From positions 198,501 through 262,500 of the forward strand of contig CAUYUJ010014628.1 of NCBI GenBank assembly GCA_963575745.1: 64,000 bases of DNA, in the 5' to 3' direction. Position numbers and translations under genes: made by a program. This stretch comes from Prorocentrum cordatum. Lineage: Eukaryota; Sar; Dinophyceae; Prorocentrales; Prorocentraceae. Shown piece after piece: positions 10,612 through 20,637 of this stretch. The stretch's first letter is position 1, and the number at the start of each line of letters is the position of its first letter. The notes beneath the pieces are model-generated. The model was not told the DNA's origin and ran no database searches. It worked only from the letters and a program-made list of their open reading frames with translations.

Positions 10612-13492
10612 CCACGGCGCCCACTCGCTTCCCCGGGTTTCTCAGCTCCTGCCGAAGTTGATCAAACCGAGGGTTGTCGAGGAGCTCCGCGCCCAGAGCC
10701 TCAGGCCGCGTGGCGGGGCGGATCTGCTCGATCGAACATTTCAGCAGACGGTGGCGCATGGCCACCCACACCGTGCTGCGGGCCTGGAAAACCACGGCCC
10801 CGGGGCCCGTCCAGCGGTCCCGCTGCAAGTCGTGACTTCGGTTGGCCGAAGTGATTTTCCTCCAGACGTAAACCCATTCCCCCGGCTGGTAGACCTTGTC
10901 CACATGTCGGCGTGCCTTGGACGCCTCGGCGAGCCGATCACGGGCATCATGAGCCGCTAGGGCCCGCTGCGCCTCGGACCTCAGTTGATGAGCCCGAGCG
11001 AAGGCTGCGGCCGCCGCGTCCTGGTCCACAGCGCTGGCCCGGAGATCCTCGACCCCAACGTCATCTACAGCATCGTCGCTCAACATGGACCTCGGGGCCC
11101 GGGGGTTTTCTCCGAAGACCATCTGCGCCGGGCTGTACCCTCCCCGGTGGAAGGTACGGTTCTTGCCTGAAACCACTTCACAAAGCAGCATGTCCACCTC
11201 CTGTCGACTCGTCGGGGTGGCCGACAGAGAGGCCCGAGACACAGCATTCTTCACGATGCCACCGTGGCGCTCGCACTTGCCATGAAAGTGGGGTGAATTG
11301 GCGGGTATCACCTGCAGGTAGATTCCGTGATGTTCACATCCTCTCGAGAAGCTCGCTCCGAATTCGGCACCGCCGTCGGAGAGAATCATCTCGGGAAGGC
11401 CGAACGGACAAATCCACCAGCGGGCGAGAGCCGCCCATACCGTCGCCGAGCGATCATCCTCTAAAAGACAGCACTGCTGATAGCTGGTGCCATGGTCTAC
11501 CATATTGAGAACTGGTAAACTCTCGCCCTGGAACTCAAGGTAAAAGAGATCGACTGACAGCAACCGGTTGAATCGATACGTTCGGGGAAGGTGGGCCTTC
11601 CTTCGCCAGTAGGGACGGGAGTGGGAAGCACAGTGAGGGCATTGAAACTTGTGCTTCACCCAGTGAAGAATATCTGGTCGAGCCCCGGCTATCCGAAGGG
11701 TCCAGACGAAGTCATCCAACATAGGATGGCCGAGGTTCACGTGCAGCTTCGAGATTTCTTCCTGGAGGCCCTTGTCTAGGGCCACGTCCTGGGGGTTCCC
11801 GGGGGACCGGACCGGCTGGGTAGCCGCCTCTTCGTCTTCGGAAGCCAGGGCACCGGCGCCATCAGCCTCTGGGCCGTCGTCGGGCCGAGCCTCGCGACCT
11901 TCGGCGCCAGAGGGGAAGACTGGGGCGCTCAAGCTAGCCTCGCGCTGCCACAGCGCCGTCTCGAGCCCGTTCGCCAGCGCCGTCACGAGCTTGGAAGGGT
12001 AGCGCTGCGCCTTGCGTGTCCTGCTGCTCCCCTCCAGGGGGAGATGCTCGTGCTGCCCCGTGCACCTCCTGCCACATTCTTCCAGAAGAGCCCCCTGACT
12101 GGCCAGGAACCGGGTTGGTTTCTTAGAGAGGGTCCCCGGAGCCACTGAGTGGCCGCATCGGCACTGGTCCAAAACTCGGGAGACCACTCCCGGCGAGGAC
12201 GCGATCACCTTCACGCACTCAAGTTCCCAAGAGCTGGCCGACTCGGGATGCTCAAGCACGAAGTCTCTCCCGAGGGACATCTGGTAAGCTGCTATCTCGC
12301 AGCGCAGTTGCATGAAGGCGAGACCCTTGCGCTCTGTCTCGTCTCTCTCGCTCAGGCCCATGCGGTCCCAATTGCTGGCGAAAGCGACGCTGAAAGCTCG
12401 ACGCACGGGCGACATTGAGATACATTGGGGTTGGTCCTTCCTAATCAGGTCCCAGAGCCTCCTGATCCCCTCCGGGGTGTCTAAGTCCCAGCCGGTCTCG
12501 GAGTCGACGGCGGGAGACACCCGATGCCCCCTCTTGGCCAGAAGGGCCGAAACTCGAACGGGAGAGAAAACTTCGAGAAGGGAAGTCCCTCCTCTCCGGG
12601 CCTCGGACGAGATGAGCTGACGCCTCCTCCAGGCGTGCCTCTTGTCAACCCCCGAGCCATCTAGGGCCTGAAGGGCTGCCTGACGAACCTTACGTGGAAC
12701 CGTGGGGGCCTCCAGCTCTTCCGAAACCCCCGCAAGCCTCAGGGCCACGAACGCGTCGGACTCCCCGACGTAGTACCGACCAGTCCCCTTAGCTCCTGGA
12801 CCACAACTACCGGGGTCCCGAACGGCCGATCGGGGCACGCTATCTGCTAAGCTAGTGGCATCGTCGCTCCGAGCCCCAAGCCCGCTGAGGCCACCTGAGG
12901 CCGCGACCCCTCCGGGCCCGCACCGAGGCCCAGGCCGACTAAGGCCTTCTGAGGCCGTGACTTGCCTTCTCGCCCTCTCCCCATCCTCCTCGCGCTCCTC
13001 CTGATCCTCCTCCACCCTAGACGTCCAGAGATCGATCGAGCAGTCCGAAGCCTTTTCCTGGCTAAGTTTCTTGCCCAGCTCTCTGTAGCAAACGTGCCGC
13101 CACAACGAATCTAGCAGAACAGAACCTTCGCGGCGGACCGTAATCCTGTGAATGACAGCCGGCATGAGGCTCCTGGGTGGCCGACCGCCGCTCTTGCCCA
13201 GAGCCACTCCGACAAAGAAAGCAAACCGATCCGTCGCTCCGAGAGTCCGAGAATGCCATCCGAGCTCGTCGCTGACGTGATCGAGAGAGACCTCCCGAGC
13301 CTCGATCCGATCCCAGATGCCCCGAGCGCGTCCCGGGGCAGAGGGCCCGTCACGGACCTGACGATCGCGGACCATCTGGACCGAGAGATCGTGGAGGACT
13401 AGATCACTGATCTCGGATGGGGCGAGCTTGCCGATCGATCGCTTCTGATCTATCTCGGGCCAGTCCCCTAGCGCCGCCCAGGAGCTCCTCAA
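10596..13492 (-). pseudogene. pol: Copia methyltransferase-like region plus integrase
   Basis: A long frame (about 965 residues before the frame slip). Residues about 304-450 resemble the methyltransferase-like domain seen in algal and dinoflagellate retroelements: LLEVFS (305-310), GWDLDTP (334-340), a block SPVRRAFS (361-368) where SPPC is expected, and VLEHPESASSW (412-422). The catalytic Cys position is Arg, so this domain is not catalytic. The integrase follows: zinc-binding H584, H589, C618, C621, then catalytic D648 (SVDLFY), D706 (LSDGGAEF) and E741 (GKCERHGG), all present. A C-terminal block, GEWVYVWR, resembles the copia integrase C-terminal domain. Integrase identification is firm; the methyltransferase-like call is moderate. 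Confidence 0.8.
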
Positions 13493-14616
13493 AGGTGCGG
13501 GTTCCCCTCCAGGTCGTGCTCCTCCTGCGGCTCGGCTGCCGCGTGGAGAGCTGCCGCATCCGCGGCCCTGATCCGGCGCGCCAGGCGCACGATCTCCTCG
13601 TCGCTCATCGGGCCCGCCGGGCGCACTGGAACGGTCGCCAGCCCCAGCTGGACTTCGGCGAGCTGCTCTGCCATCACGTGCATCTGGTCGAGCAAGGTCT
13701 TCATCTGGTTGGACTGCAGTTGCTGTGCCGAGAGAGCCGAGAGCGGCGGCGGCATCCTCCTGCCCGGGACGGGCGGCGGCGAGCGCGCCGGAGGCGCGGC
13801 GCGCGTCGCCGGAGGGCTCTTCACCGCCGTCGGCGGCACACCCGCCGGAAGGTCGGACGGCTCGAGCACCGACATCCTGGACTGGATGAGCTTCATCCTC
13901 TCATCGAGCTCCGAGGGGTTCGGGCCGCCCGAGCCGCTGCTGGCACCCGGGGCCCACTTCGGGCGAGCCCCCGGGGCGGTCGGGCGCGGGGGCTCGTGCG
14001 GCACCGGCGCTGCCGCCCAGGGGCCGTCCTGCGAGTAGCCGTCCACCATGCTCTCGCGCTCCGCCTTCTCGAACTCCCGCTTGGCGTGCTGCAGCGATTC
14101 CTTCTTCGCGGACCTCGCCTGCTTCTTCGCCTCCGCTGATGCCTTCTCGGCTGGGGTCTTGTCCCGCAGCGACAACCAGAGCCGGCACATCCGGCAGTGG
14201 CTGTACACGCTCGTCGGGTTGGATCCCTCCTTGACTGCCCAGGGAGGGTGTGGACAAGTGTCCTGGCTCTCGAAGTGCATCTCCACCGCGGCCGGCCACA
14301 TGATCGAGATCCCGTTGATGCCCACGACCCCCGAGGCGATGTGCAAGAGCCTGAGGGCGAACCTCCTCCACGCGAGCATCGGCTTGAGCAGGACCGGGAC
14401 GCCGTCCCAGAAGTTCTGCTTGAGGGGGATCGACATCTCTTCCTCCGTGAAGTCCAGGTCCTGCAACTCCTCCGGAATCTCCTCCCAGTCCTCCAGCTCC
14501 TCGTCCTCCATCACGCACCTGAGCGCCGCTGCCGAGCGTCTCCTCCGGAGCGGCTGCCCCATCTTGACCATCGGGGTGCCGAACTTGCCCTTCACCATCG
14601 TGCAGGCGCGTACCAC
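13489..14616 (-). pseudogene. Copia ORF with C-H-C-C zinc motif between protease and integrase
   Basis: About 375 residues in a separate frame. It carries a likely zinc-binding motif, C121-P-H123 ... C141-R-M-C144, with GSNPTSVYSH between. Next comes an Ala/Lys-rich helix that may be a coiled coil, then a Pro-rich disordered stretch. Similar C-H-C-C segments occur in dinoflagellate copia polyproteins. The 3' end changes frame at 13490 into the methyltransferase/integrase frame. Confidence 0.55.
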
Positions 14617-14914
14617 TGGGCGTCTGAAGTTTCTGAGCCGAAACGGCTACGGAGTTCGATCCCGAATTCTGGATCGCTGCTCCCGGGGCCCGACGCTCCC
14701 CGACACCGAGGAGGGAGAGGAGAAAAGGGGAATCTGACATCGCGCAGCTAGATGCCCACCCTCCCCTCAGGTCCTCACGCACGTCGGCCGGCAAGCGAGA
14801 CATCACGTCGTCCGGCACACAGAAGTCCTCGGGCTCGCAGTGGATCAGGCTGATCGACCTGTGCCCGGCCAGGTGCCGCACGAGGGTGTGTCGCACCTTG
14901 TCGCGATCGCCAAG
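14617..14914 (-). pseudogene. Copia polyprotein segment downstream of the in-frame TAG
   Basis: Continues in the same frame as Gag-protease after the TAG at 14915-14917 (LGDRDKVRHTLVRHLAGHRS). It is coding-like to about 14620, where the frame changes into the zinc-motif ORF. Confidence 0.55.
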
Positions 14915-16705
14915 CTAGATCTCATCACTACCCAGGTCGATCACCGCGTGCATCGCTTCCAAGAGCCGAGCCGGTAGAAGAGGTGGGCACCGGCCAGGAA
15001 GCACTAGGAACTCCACGATCCCGCACTTCCAGATGCTGACGGGGACCCATGCCCTCCCTACAGGGTTGACCTTGCCGCCGACTCCGTTGCACGTGACTCC
15101 TGCCACTGGGCCCTCCTTCACCAGGATCCGGAATCCACGTCTCTCGAACGCGGTCTTCATCACCTCCAGGTCCTCGCGTCCGATGAGCGCCTGACCCGCT
15201 GCAGTGTCTACCAAGGCGTGATCGCCCAGCTGCCGAAGCGAAAGCTCAGGCCCTGCCACGTGCAGCGTCTTGAGCAGCTGGTTCCAGTCGTCCACCTGGA
15301 TGTAGCTGTCCGCGTCCGGCAGCACGTCGAAGAAGAAGCTCTTGCCCGCGCTGTCCTTCTTGCCCTTCTCGCTGGCGATCCTGTCCGCTTTGGATCTGAA
15401 CGGACTCTTGCACGACTCCGCCCAGTGGCCGCGCTCGCCGCAGTTCGCGCACCGGGTGCGCTTCTTCGCGTCGGTCATCATGGGCCTCTTGAATCCTGGG
15501 CGAGCAGCTCTCTTCCTGTCGAAGAAGTCGCGGTCCACTTTCTTGGCAGCCTTGAGCCGCCTGGCCTCAGCCCAGGTGCGCCTCTTTTCCTTGCCCAATC
15601 GATCCTCGACCACCGCCGCGAAGATCTGCAACACCTCGGTCTCGCCAAGGTCCTGGTCGTCGAGCGTGGCGAGGAAGATGTCCACATCCTCCTCTGGCAG
15701 CTCGACGGAGTCGTCGATCTCAGTCAAGAAAGCCTCGTCCTGGTACTGCTCCGGCGGCGGGGGAACCTCCTCTGAGACCTCTGCCGCAAACGCCTTCGTC
15801 ACAGGCGTGTGCGTCGTCGGCAGGATCGGCTGATCTTTGACATCCAACTTCAGAATTGCGGCCCGTATCGAACTGAAGTCATCCCTGCCTCCTGCCAACG
15901 TGCGCATGTTGATCTCGTTCTGCGCTGAGAGACAAGCGCCTTCCTCGAGATACCTCGACTTGATCGGATCCGGCAAGGCCAAGTCGTATCGTTCCGCTTC
16001 TGCAATCTCTGCGTCACGTCTCAGAACGAACTCCGTGATCGACTCTCCCTTCTTGATCATGTAATTGAACAGCGCTGCATTATGTGCCAACCTCTCGCGA
16101 TCTCCAGGCCGCTCGCCGTTCAGTAGTGACAAGTGCTTCAAATATCGGTCGATACCGTCCTGCGAGTCGAGATCGGCCCGGATCGTTCGAAACTTAAGCT
16201 GTAGTTCGACTGGGAGGCCTTCTAGAATACGTCCTGCCTGAGTCTCTGGCCGAAATCCAGTACGTCGAGTCCATGCTAGTATATTATGCCTGTACGTTTC
16301 GAGGTTCTCGAAGTTCAACCAGGGAGGAGGAGCGCCAAAATCTCTGTTTGGAGCCGTGTGGGGATTCGTCCAGGCCGCCGACGATGATCCCCAGCCGTCA
16401 TCTCTCCATGTGTCATGCTCGCTGGCCTGCCACCACCCCTTCCACTCCCAAGAGCTCCTCCAGGCACTCCACGGATCAGCCCCCTGACTCGCAGAGCTTG
16501 ATGACTGCTGAGCATCTGCCTGGGTCGAGGGGTCATCTTGGCCTCGACGAACTCTCTCTGGCGTAGGTAGTGACTGCCACGCGTCTGCTAGTGGCTCCTG
16601 ATGTTCCTGCACTCCCTTCTGCTGCTCGTGTTCCTGCACTCCCTTCTGCTGCTCGTGATCGCCCGCGCCTGGAACGCCCATGGTCTCCGCGAGCCTCTCC
16701 GACAT
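14915..16705 (-). CDS. gag: Copia Gag and aspartic protease
   Basis: The frame is open from 16894, but I place the start at the ATG at 16705 (MSERLAETMGVPG) because the spliced-leader relic lies upstream in the same frame and should be 5' UTR. Counting from this Met: a tandem EHEQQKGVQ repeat (about 16-34); a Trp-rich stretch (75-105); the helical Gag capsid-like core (about 125-290); a CCHC zinc knuckle C-X2-C-X4-H-X4-C (CANCGERGHWAESC, about 419-432); and the protease motif LVDTAAGQALIG (about 498-509), whose catalytic Asp is present. The reading frame is intact over about 596 codons and ends in TAG. The Gag fold is inferred from position, the knuckle and composition. Confidence 0.85.
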   Translation of the reverse strand: MSERLAETMGVPGAGDHEQQKGVQEHEQQKGVQEHQEPLADAWQSLPTPERVRRGQDDPSTQADAQQSSSSASQGADPWSAWRSSWEWKGWWQASEHDTWRDDGWGSSSAAWTNPHTAPNRDFGAPPPWLNFENLETYRHNILAWTRRTGFRPETQAGRILEGLPVELQLKFRTIRADLDSQDGIDRYLKHLSLLNGERPGDRERLAHNAALFNYMIKKGESITEFVLRRDAEIAEAERYDLALPDPIKSRYLEEGACLSAQNEINMRTLAGGRDDFSSIRAAILKLDVKDQPILPTTHTPVTKAFAAEVSEEVPPPPEQYQDEAFLTEIDDSVELPEEDVDIFLATLDDQDLGETEVLQIFAAVVEDRLGKEKRRTWAEARRLKAAKKVDRDFFDRKRAARPGFKRPMMTDAKKRTRCANCGERGHWAESCKSPFRSKADRIASEKGKKDSAGKSFFFDVLPDADSYIQVDDWNQLLKTLHVAGPELSLRQLGDHALVDTAAGQALIGREDLEVMKTAFERRGFRILVKEGPVAGVTCNGVGGKVNPVGRAWVPVSIWKCGIVEFLVLPGRCPPLLPARLLEAMHAVIDLGSDEI

Positions 16706-16823
16706 CGCTCCGCTTACCACTGTCACTGATGGGATGGACACATGGATCTGCGAGTCGTAAAAGGACGAGCGGAGACGGGGCTTTTCTCTGGGCCGCGACC
16801 TCACAGGCACACGGTTGAGAGCA

Positions 16824-16844
16824 CCTAAGCCAAAGTGGCTACAC
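16824..16844 (-). other. Relic dinoflagellate spliced leader (DinoSL)
   Basis: On the minus strand the core reads GTAGCCACTTTGGCT, one mismatch from the 15-base core of the dinoflagellate trans-spliced leader; over the whole 21-base comparison 16 positions agree. It lies 119 bases upstream of the Gag start and in the same orientation. Relic leaders at gene 5' ends are established evidence that a trans-spliced mRNA was reverse transcribed and put back into the genome. Confidence 0.7.
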
Positions 16845-16940
16845 CACGGGGGCGGGGAGAGATCCAAAGGGACCAGGGGAGGAGAACACACCACGGGCCC
16901 TCAAGGGCCTTGGGAAGACAGAGAGGAGGAAGAGGAGGAC

Positions 16941-17092
16941 TTCGGTCGGACGTCCTCCTGCAGGCGGATTTTTGGAAGAGAAATACAAATTAGTCAACAC
17001 ATGTTCAAACCTGATCTAAACACATGGCAAATCGTGACCATACGACGTTGTACTGTTTTGGGGGATACTTCTCCTGTAGAGGGGCATGCCCT
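16941..17092 (+). mobile_element. Family A short inverted-repeat element, copy A1 (diverged)
   Basis: Begins TTCGGTCGGACGTCC and ends CTGTAGAGGGGCATGCCCTAC. The right TIR has decayed and no target duplication is visible. Confidence 0.6.
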
Positions 17093-17355
17093 ACGCCAGG
17101 AGGGTGATGAGGAGGAGGAGGACATGAGGATGAGGAGGAGGACAAGAGGACACCTCCGTCGTTCCTGCTCCCGCCCAGCCTCCCCCGAGGGAGGACGGGG
17201 AGGAGGGAAGCAACCTTCCCGCGCAGCCGCCCCTGCTGGCTCTGGCGGGGAATGCCATGAGGGGGCGGTTGACTCTGGATGCTCTCTTGGAATTCTGGGG
17301 TACCCTGCGGCCCTCGTTTCTGCAGCCCTGTGGAACCTCAGGGATCTGCGAACTC
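17093..17355. other. No gene seen; GGA runs and GC-rich sequence
   Basis: Short GAGGAG runs and otherwise unrecognised sequence between A1 and K1. Confidence 0.4.
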
Positions 17356-17530
17356 CTGGACTTGGCTGCGAGCCCAGGGGGGAAATGAGAGGGGGCAGGC
17401 CTTCTGAGAAGGCGGCGGGGGTTCTCAGAAGCCCCCCTGGCCTTCTGAGAGTCCGTTTCTGTCTTCAGGGAAGGCTTAGAAGACATCTCAGAAACCCGGA
17501 GGCCTTCCGAACCTTCTGAGATGGCCTGCC
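17356..17530 (+). mobile_element. Family K foldback element, copy K1
   Basis: Rich in CCTTCTGAGAAGG palindromes. It matches, in reverse complement, the element at 30028-30226 over most of its length (shared landmarks: GTCTTCAGGGAAGG, CCGAACCTTCTGAG). Confidence 0.7.
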
Positions 17531-17748
17531 CTTCGTTGTTCTTGGAACGTTTTGCCATTTGCATTCCGGTTCAGGCGCCGCTATTTTCCTGTTCCGTCGC
17601 CCTTCCTTTTCTGGTTCACTCCCAGAGCCATGTTTCGCCTGTTTCGGGGAACCCTCTTTGTAATAAAAAAACTGATTTCATTCTCGAGGTCAGGATTCCA
17701 GCAAACGATTAAGGAACGGCCCTGCCGTTTCCAAGAACCACTAGAGTC
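17531..17748. other. No gene seen
   Basis: Unrecognised sequence of lower GC than its surroundings, between K1 and D1. Confidence 0.3.
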
Positions 17749-17945
17749 GGGGAGACGTAAGACCCAGGTACGGGGGACTCGGGTTGGCCTGACGGGGGCC
17801 ATCATAAAAATGACGAGGCCCAATCTGAAATTTGACGCGAACTCCCGCTGCAAACATTCAACCAACACTGGACCGTCAAAATCCAGGACGCGCTCGTCAA
17901 ACGTGGGCAAACCCGAAATCTAGCTTACTCGAGTCTTACGTTTCA
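17749..17945 (+). mobile_element. Family D inverted-repeat element, copy D1
   Basis: Left end GGGGAGACGTAAGACCC, right end GAGTCTTACGTTTC; homologous to D2 at 19129-19328 (shared CATAAAAATGACGAGGCC-like core and CCCGCTGCA). No coding capacity. Confidence 0.7.
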
Positions 17946-18204
17946 CCGATAGAAGGCATCCCCATCGGACTTCCCCCGCCGGGCTGTCCGCCGATGGACC
18001 TCTCGGAACGCACCATCATCTTTTTGGAGTCCCGAAGCGGTGCGATGACAGACCGTGCGGTGACCTCGAAAGCCCCCAAGACCCAACCGCACGGCCCGTC
18101 AACGCACGGTCTTGGGACCCCAGAGGCCCCAGTCGCCCGAGACGTCCTCGGAGAACGACCCGAGTCCAAAACCGTGCGGTGACCCCGAATACCCAAACCC
18201 CCGA
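17946..18204. repeat. ACCGTGCGGTGACC repeats
   Basis: Two to three degenerate units of a GC-rich motif (near 18045, 18105 and 18170). No gene. Confidence 0.45.
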
Positions 18205-18370
18205 CGTCATGATTTTTTCACAGTGTCGACCCCCAGAGTTCTAGACCCCTTCCCTGGGACCGGGTTTTCTTCCCGAGTCGTTTTTTGACGGTCCCGAGGC
18301 CCTGGAAGGCCCCCCCGGAGACTGAAAACAGCGACAAAAACCTCCCGTCGTGATTTTTCCACAGCGCGAG
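18205..18370 (+). repeat. Family L repeat, copy L1
   Basis: Two imperfect direct units sharing GTCRTGATTTTTYCACAG. Homologous to 35893-36070 and 60385-60668. Confidence 0.55.
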
Positions 18371-18514
18371 GGGCTCTGGGCACCGACCGACGCACCACAC
18401 GGTGCGGCCACCGCCCCGTTTGGGGGCCCCTGGACCACGGCCACCTGCTCGTGTTTCCGCCGCCGGCAGCGGCAGGGGGGGCCGCGCGCAGGAACGGGTC
18501 GCTGTCAAGGGGCC

Positions 18515-18691
18515 CAGGGGCACACACCAGTAAATCCACACACAAACCCCCCAGGATTCCCCCTGTATGATCCTACATTCTCTCTGGGTTTTCGTCTCCC
18601 CCCCCGGCCCCCCCCCCCACACTTCCTACATTTTCCAATGTTTTCCGGAGGATCGACGATTGACTGTGTCTGTGTGTTTTTCCCCTCCTGA
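18515..18691 (+). mobile_element. Family B short element, copy B-a
   Basis: Begins TCAAGGGGCCCAGGGGCACAC and ends with TGTGTGTTTTTCCCCTCCTGA. Diverged internally by C-runs; the target duplication is not clear. Confidence 0.6.
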
Positions 18692-18873
18692 CTTTGGACG
18701 CCCGGAATGGGTACAGAAGATATGGGTACGGTGCCCAGCAGCAACTCTTGTCCGAAACCGGCAGCGGCCGCTGTTGGGCAGGCGGCCTCCTGTCTCAAAT
18801 GGACCACGTCCGCGGCGGCGCGGGCAGCGAGTCCTGTTCAAAATTCGCCAGAAATTCCGTGGGGCACCGTACC
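18692..18873. repeat. Unique sequence with CAGCGGCCGCTG repeat
   Basis: Holds a dispersed motif around CAGCGGCCGCTGTTGGGCAG (about 18762-18781), also at 20575-20600 and, reversed, near 39285-39310. No gene. Confidence 0.45.
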
Positions 18874-19031
18874 CCGAGTTCCTCAAGAAGCGTGGGGGGG
18901 GGGGCGTCACCCCCGCCGACAGTCCCACATCGACCCCCGTCGCGGGGGGCAACCGCGCGCCGAAGGCGCTCCGACCCGCGTCGCGGCGCGACGACCAGGC
19001 GAGGTTGACCCCCGTCGGGGGGGGGGTACTC
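18874..19031 (-). mobile_element. Family N foldback element, copy N1
   Basis: GC-rich sequence with CCCCCGTCGCGGGG stems. It is the inverted homologue of N2 at 59485-59661, 40 kb away. Confidence 0.65.
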
Positions 19032-19128
19032 CAGTCCCGCCTCCCGCACCTCGCTCAGGGCCCCTTGCCCGGGGGAAGGAAAGAACAACATAAACATAAA
19101 CCGTCGACGGTCCGCGCGGATTTCTTCC

Positions 19129-19328
19129 GGGGAGACGTAAGACCCGGGTACGGGGGACTCGGAAATCCTCGACGAGGTCGTCAAAAAAATGACGAGGCCG
19201 AGCCTGCACTTTGACGAGGCCTCCCGCTGCAGACATCCCACGAAACTTCTACTCGTCAAAATCCGAGTCGCGGTCGTCAAAAAAAAATGGCGAACCCGAG
19301 TCCTGGCAAACCCGGGTCTTACGCTCCC
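19129..19328 (+). mobile_element. Family D inverted-repeat element, copy D2, nested in family C
   Basis: Ends GGGGAGACGTAAGACCCGGG and GGGTCTTACGCTCCCC are inverted repeats. The sequence left of it (GTCCGCGCGGATTTCTT) and right of it (GATTCTTGGGTCTGC...GCGCGCCAGGGG) together rebuild a family C arm, so D2 inserted into a C element. A degenerate duplication, GATTTCTT / GATTCTT, flanks it. Confidence 0.65.
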
Positions 19329-19874
19329 CCGATTCTTGGGTCTGCCTGCGCGCCAGGGGCGGCTGGCCCCGGAGGCGCCGCCAGGGGGCCCCACGCATAG
19401 TCAAAAACCCAGGGTACCCAGGCCGATCGCCCCGGAGATCGACGCGCGAGGCGAGGGCCGGTCCCGGCAGGGCTCGCCAAAGGTGCTGCTCTCGCCAGGG
19501 CCCCCCCTTGGCGTCGCACAGGGGGGGTGCAGGGAGGGGGGAGGGCTTCTTGGAAGGAGGCTGCTCCTTCGAAGGCGCCTGCCCTACATCTTTCAGTCAG
19601 GCCCGCGCCTTCTAGGAAGCAGGGGTGCTTCTCTAAGAGGCCCTCCCCCCTCCCCCCCACCCCCCTGTGCGCATGGCCGACCCCCAGTCTTCGCAGCGCC
19701 GGGTCCTCCTCGTCGAAGGAGCAGCGCCGGGCCCTCGCCGGGCCCTCCTCTCGGGGAGAGCAGGCAGCCACACGGGCGAGAGCTCTCAGAGGCCCGCGCG
19801 GATCTTGCTCGGGTCGGCGCTGCACACCCTCGAAGACGAGGCCAGGACAGGGAGAGGATCGGACAGGGAGGATC
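19329..19874. other. GC-rich intergenic sequence; interrupted family C material
   Basis: Contains the right part of the C element split by D2, a poly-C stretch near 19645-19665 and a C half-arm near 19795-19825. No gene is supported; the long frame over it shows no motif. Confidence 0.4.
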
Positions 19875-20050
19875 TTGGGTCGGGCATGTCCTCCTACAGG
19901 CGGATTTTGAAAGAAAGCTGAAAAATAGTCAAGCATATCCCAAAACTGAAGAGCATCGAAACATCGCACCCATACTTGTTTGCCGATTCTTGAATATTCC
20001 TCCCGAGGAGGAATATTCAAGGGACCTTTCGAGGGACGTGTCCGACTTGA
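19875..20050 (+). mobile_element. Family A element, copy A2, with perfect internal hairpin
   Basis: TIRs TTGGGTCGGGC and GTCCGACTTGA. Near the right arm lies a perfect 14-bp inverted repeat (TTGAATATTCCTCC / GGAGGAATATTCAA) with a 3-base loop, at 19994-20024. The target duplication is ambiguous (AGGAT on both sides, off by one). Confidence 0.7.
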
Positions 20051-20200
20051 GGATACATCGGGGATCTCTGAGATCCGGCAGCTCTGGAGGATCCATCGGG
20101 TGCTGCGGCCTCCTCAGAGCCTTCCGGCACGCCGCGAGAGCGCCCCGGAGCGCTCTGGAAGAGTGGATCCTTGCCCCGGCCCCGCCCGGCCCTCCCCATG
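20051..20200 (+). repeat. Family M repeat, copy M1
   Basis: Starts GAGGATACATCGGGGATCTC; matches 28672-28830 (same order: CTCTGAGATCC, GGCTCTGG, GGCCT.CTCAGA, CTGGCCCCG). Confidence 0.55.
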
Positions 20201-20375
20201 CGCGCCAGCGGCGGCACCGCCAGGGGGGGCCCAGCGCCGACCCGAGCAATGCGCGCGGGGCTTCGAAGAGAATCTGTTGCGCGTGGTCTGACGGGCCTCC
20301 GAGATGCGCGGGCCCCCCCTCCGCAAGAATCGACTCGTCGGCTACACGCAGCAGTGACCTCTGGTGCGCGGCTTT

Positions 20376-20554
20376 TTGGGGGCAGCGGGGGGGACCAACC
20401 ACGAGCGCGCAAGACGCTACTACCGCATCGCGTGCGGCGGTCGGGGGACCCCATCGGGCCCGCACCAAGGTCACTCCGGCGACGGGTCATTCTTACGTGT
20501 AGTCGAACTTGGCACGCTCGAGACCGGGACGGGCAACACGGGCACAATGCCAAG
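20376..20554 (+). repeat. 179-bp duplicated segment, copy P1
   Basis: Nearly identical (a few substitutions) to 22136-22314, from TTGGGGGCAGC to GCACAATGCCAAG. No RNA gene structure was recognised in it. Confidence 0.85.
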
Positions 20555-20637
20555 CAGCAGCTGCTGTCCAGAACCGACAGCGGCCGCTGTTGGGCAGGCG
20601 ACCTCCTGCAGTCGACACAGTCAGCTCGTATCATGAG

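Larger units (their letters stand above)
8243..16844 (-). mobile_element. Degenerate Ty1/copia retrotransposon with spliced-leader relic
   Basis: Reading leftward the order is relic spliced leader, Gag with CCHC knuckle, aspartic protease, a zinc-motif ORF, a methyltransferase-like region, integrase, reverse transcriptase and RNase H. Integrase ahead of RT is the defining copia order. The coding path is broken by an in-frame TAG at 14915-14917 and frame changes near 14620, 13490, 10590 and 9625. No LTR was found: sequence just left of 8243 and right of 16844 shows no direct repeat. The element is therefore a dead copy, truncated or inserted as a processed transcript. I cannot date it, but the low number of breaks over 8.6 kb argues against great age. 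Confidence 0.85.

Noticed and set aside
8100-17000. LTRs around the copia element
   Set aside because: No direct repeat was found between sequence left of 8243 and right of 16844; both sides run into unrelated microsatellite or family A sequence.
20376-20554. Segment P as a tRNA, 5S rRNA or tRNA-derived SINE
   Set aside because: No cloverleaf, no 5S match, no convincing A and B boxes and no A- or T-rich tail.
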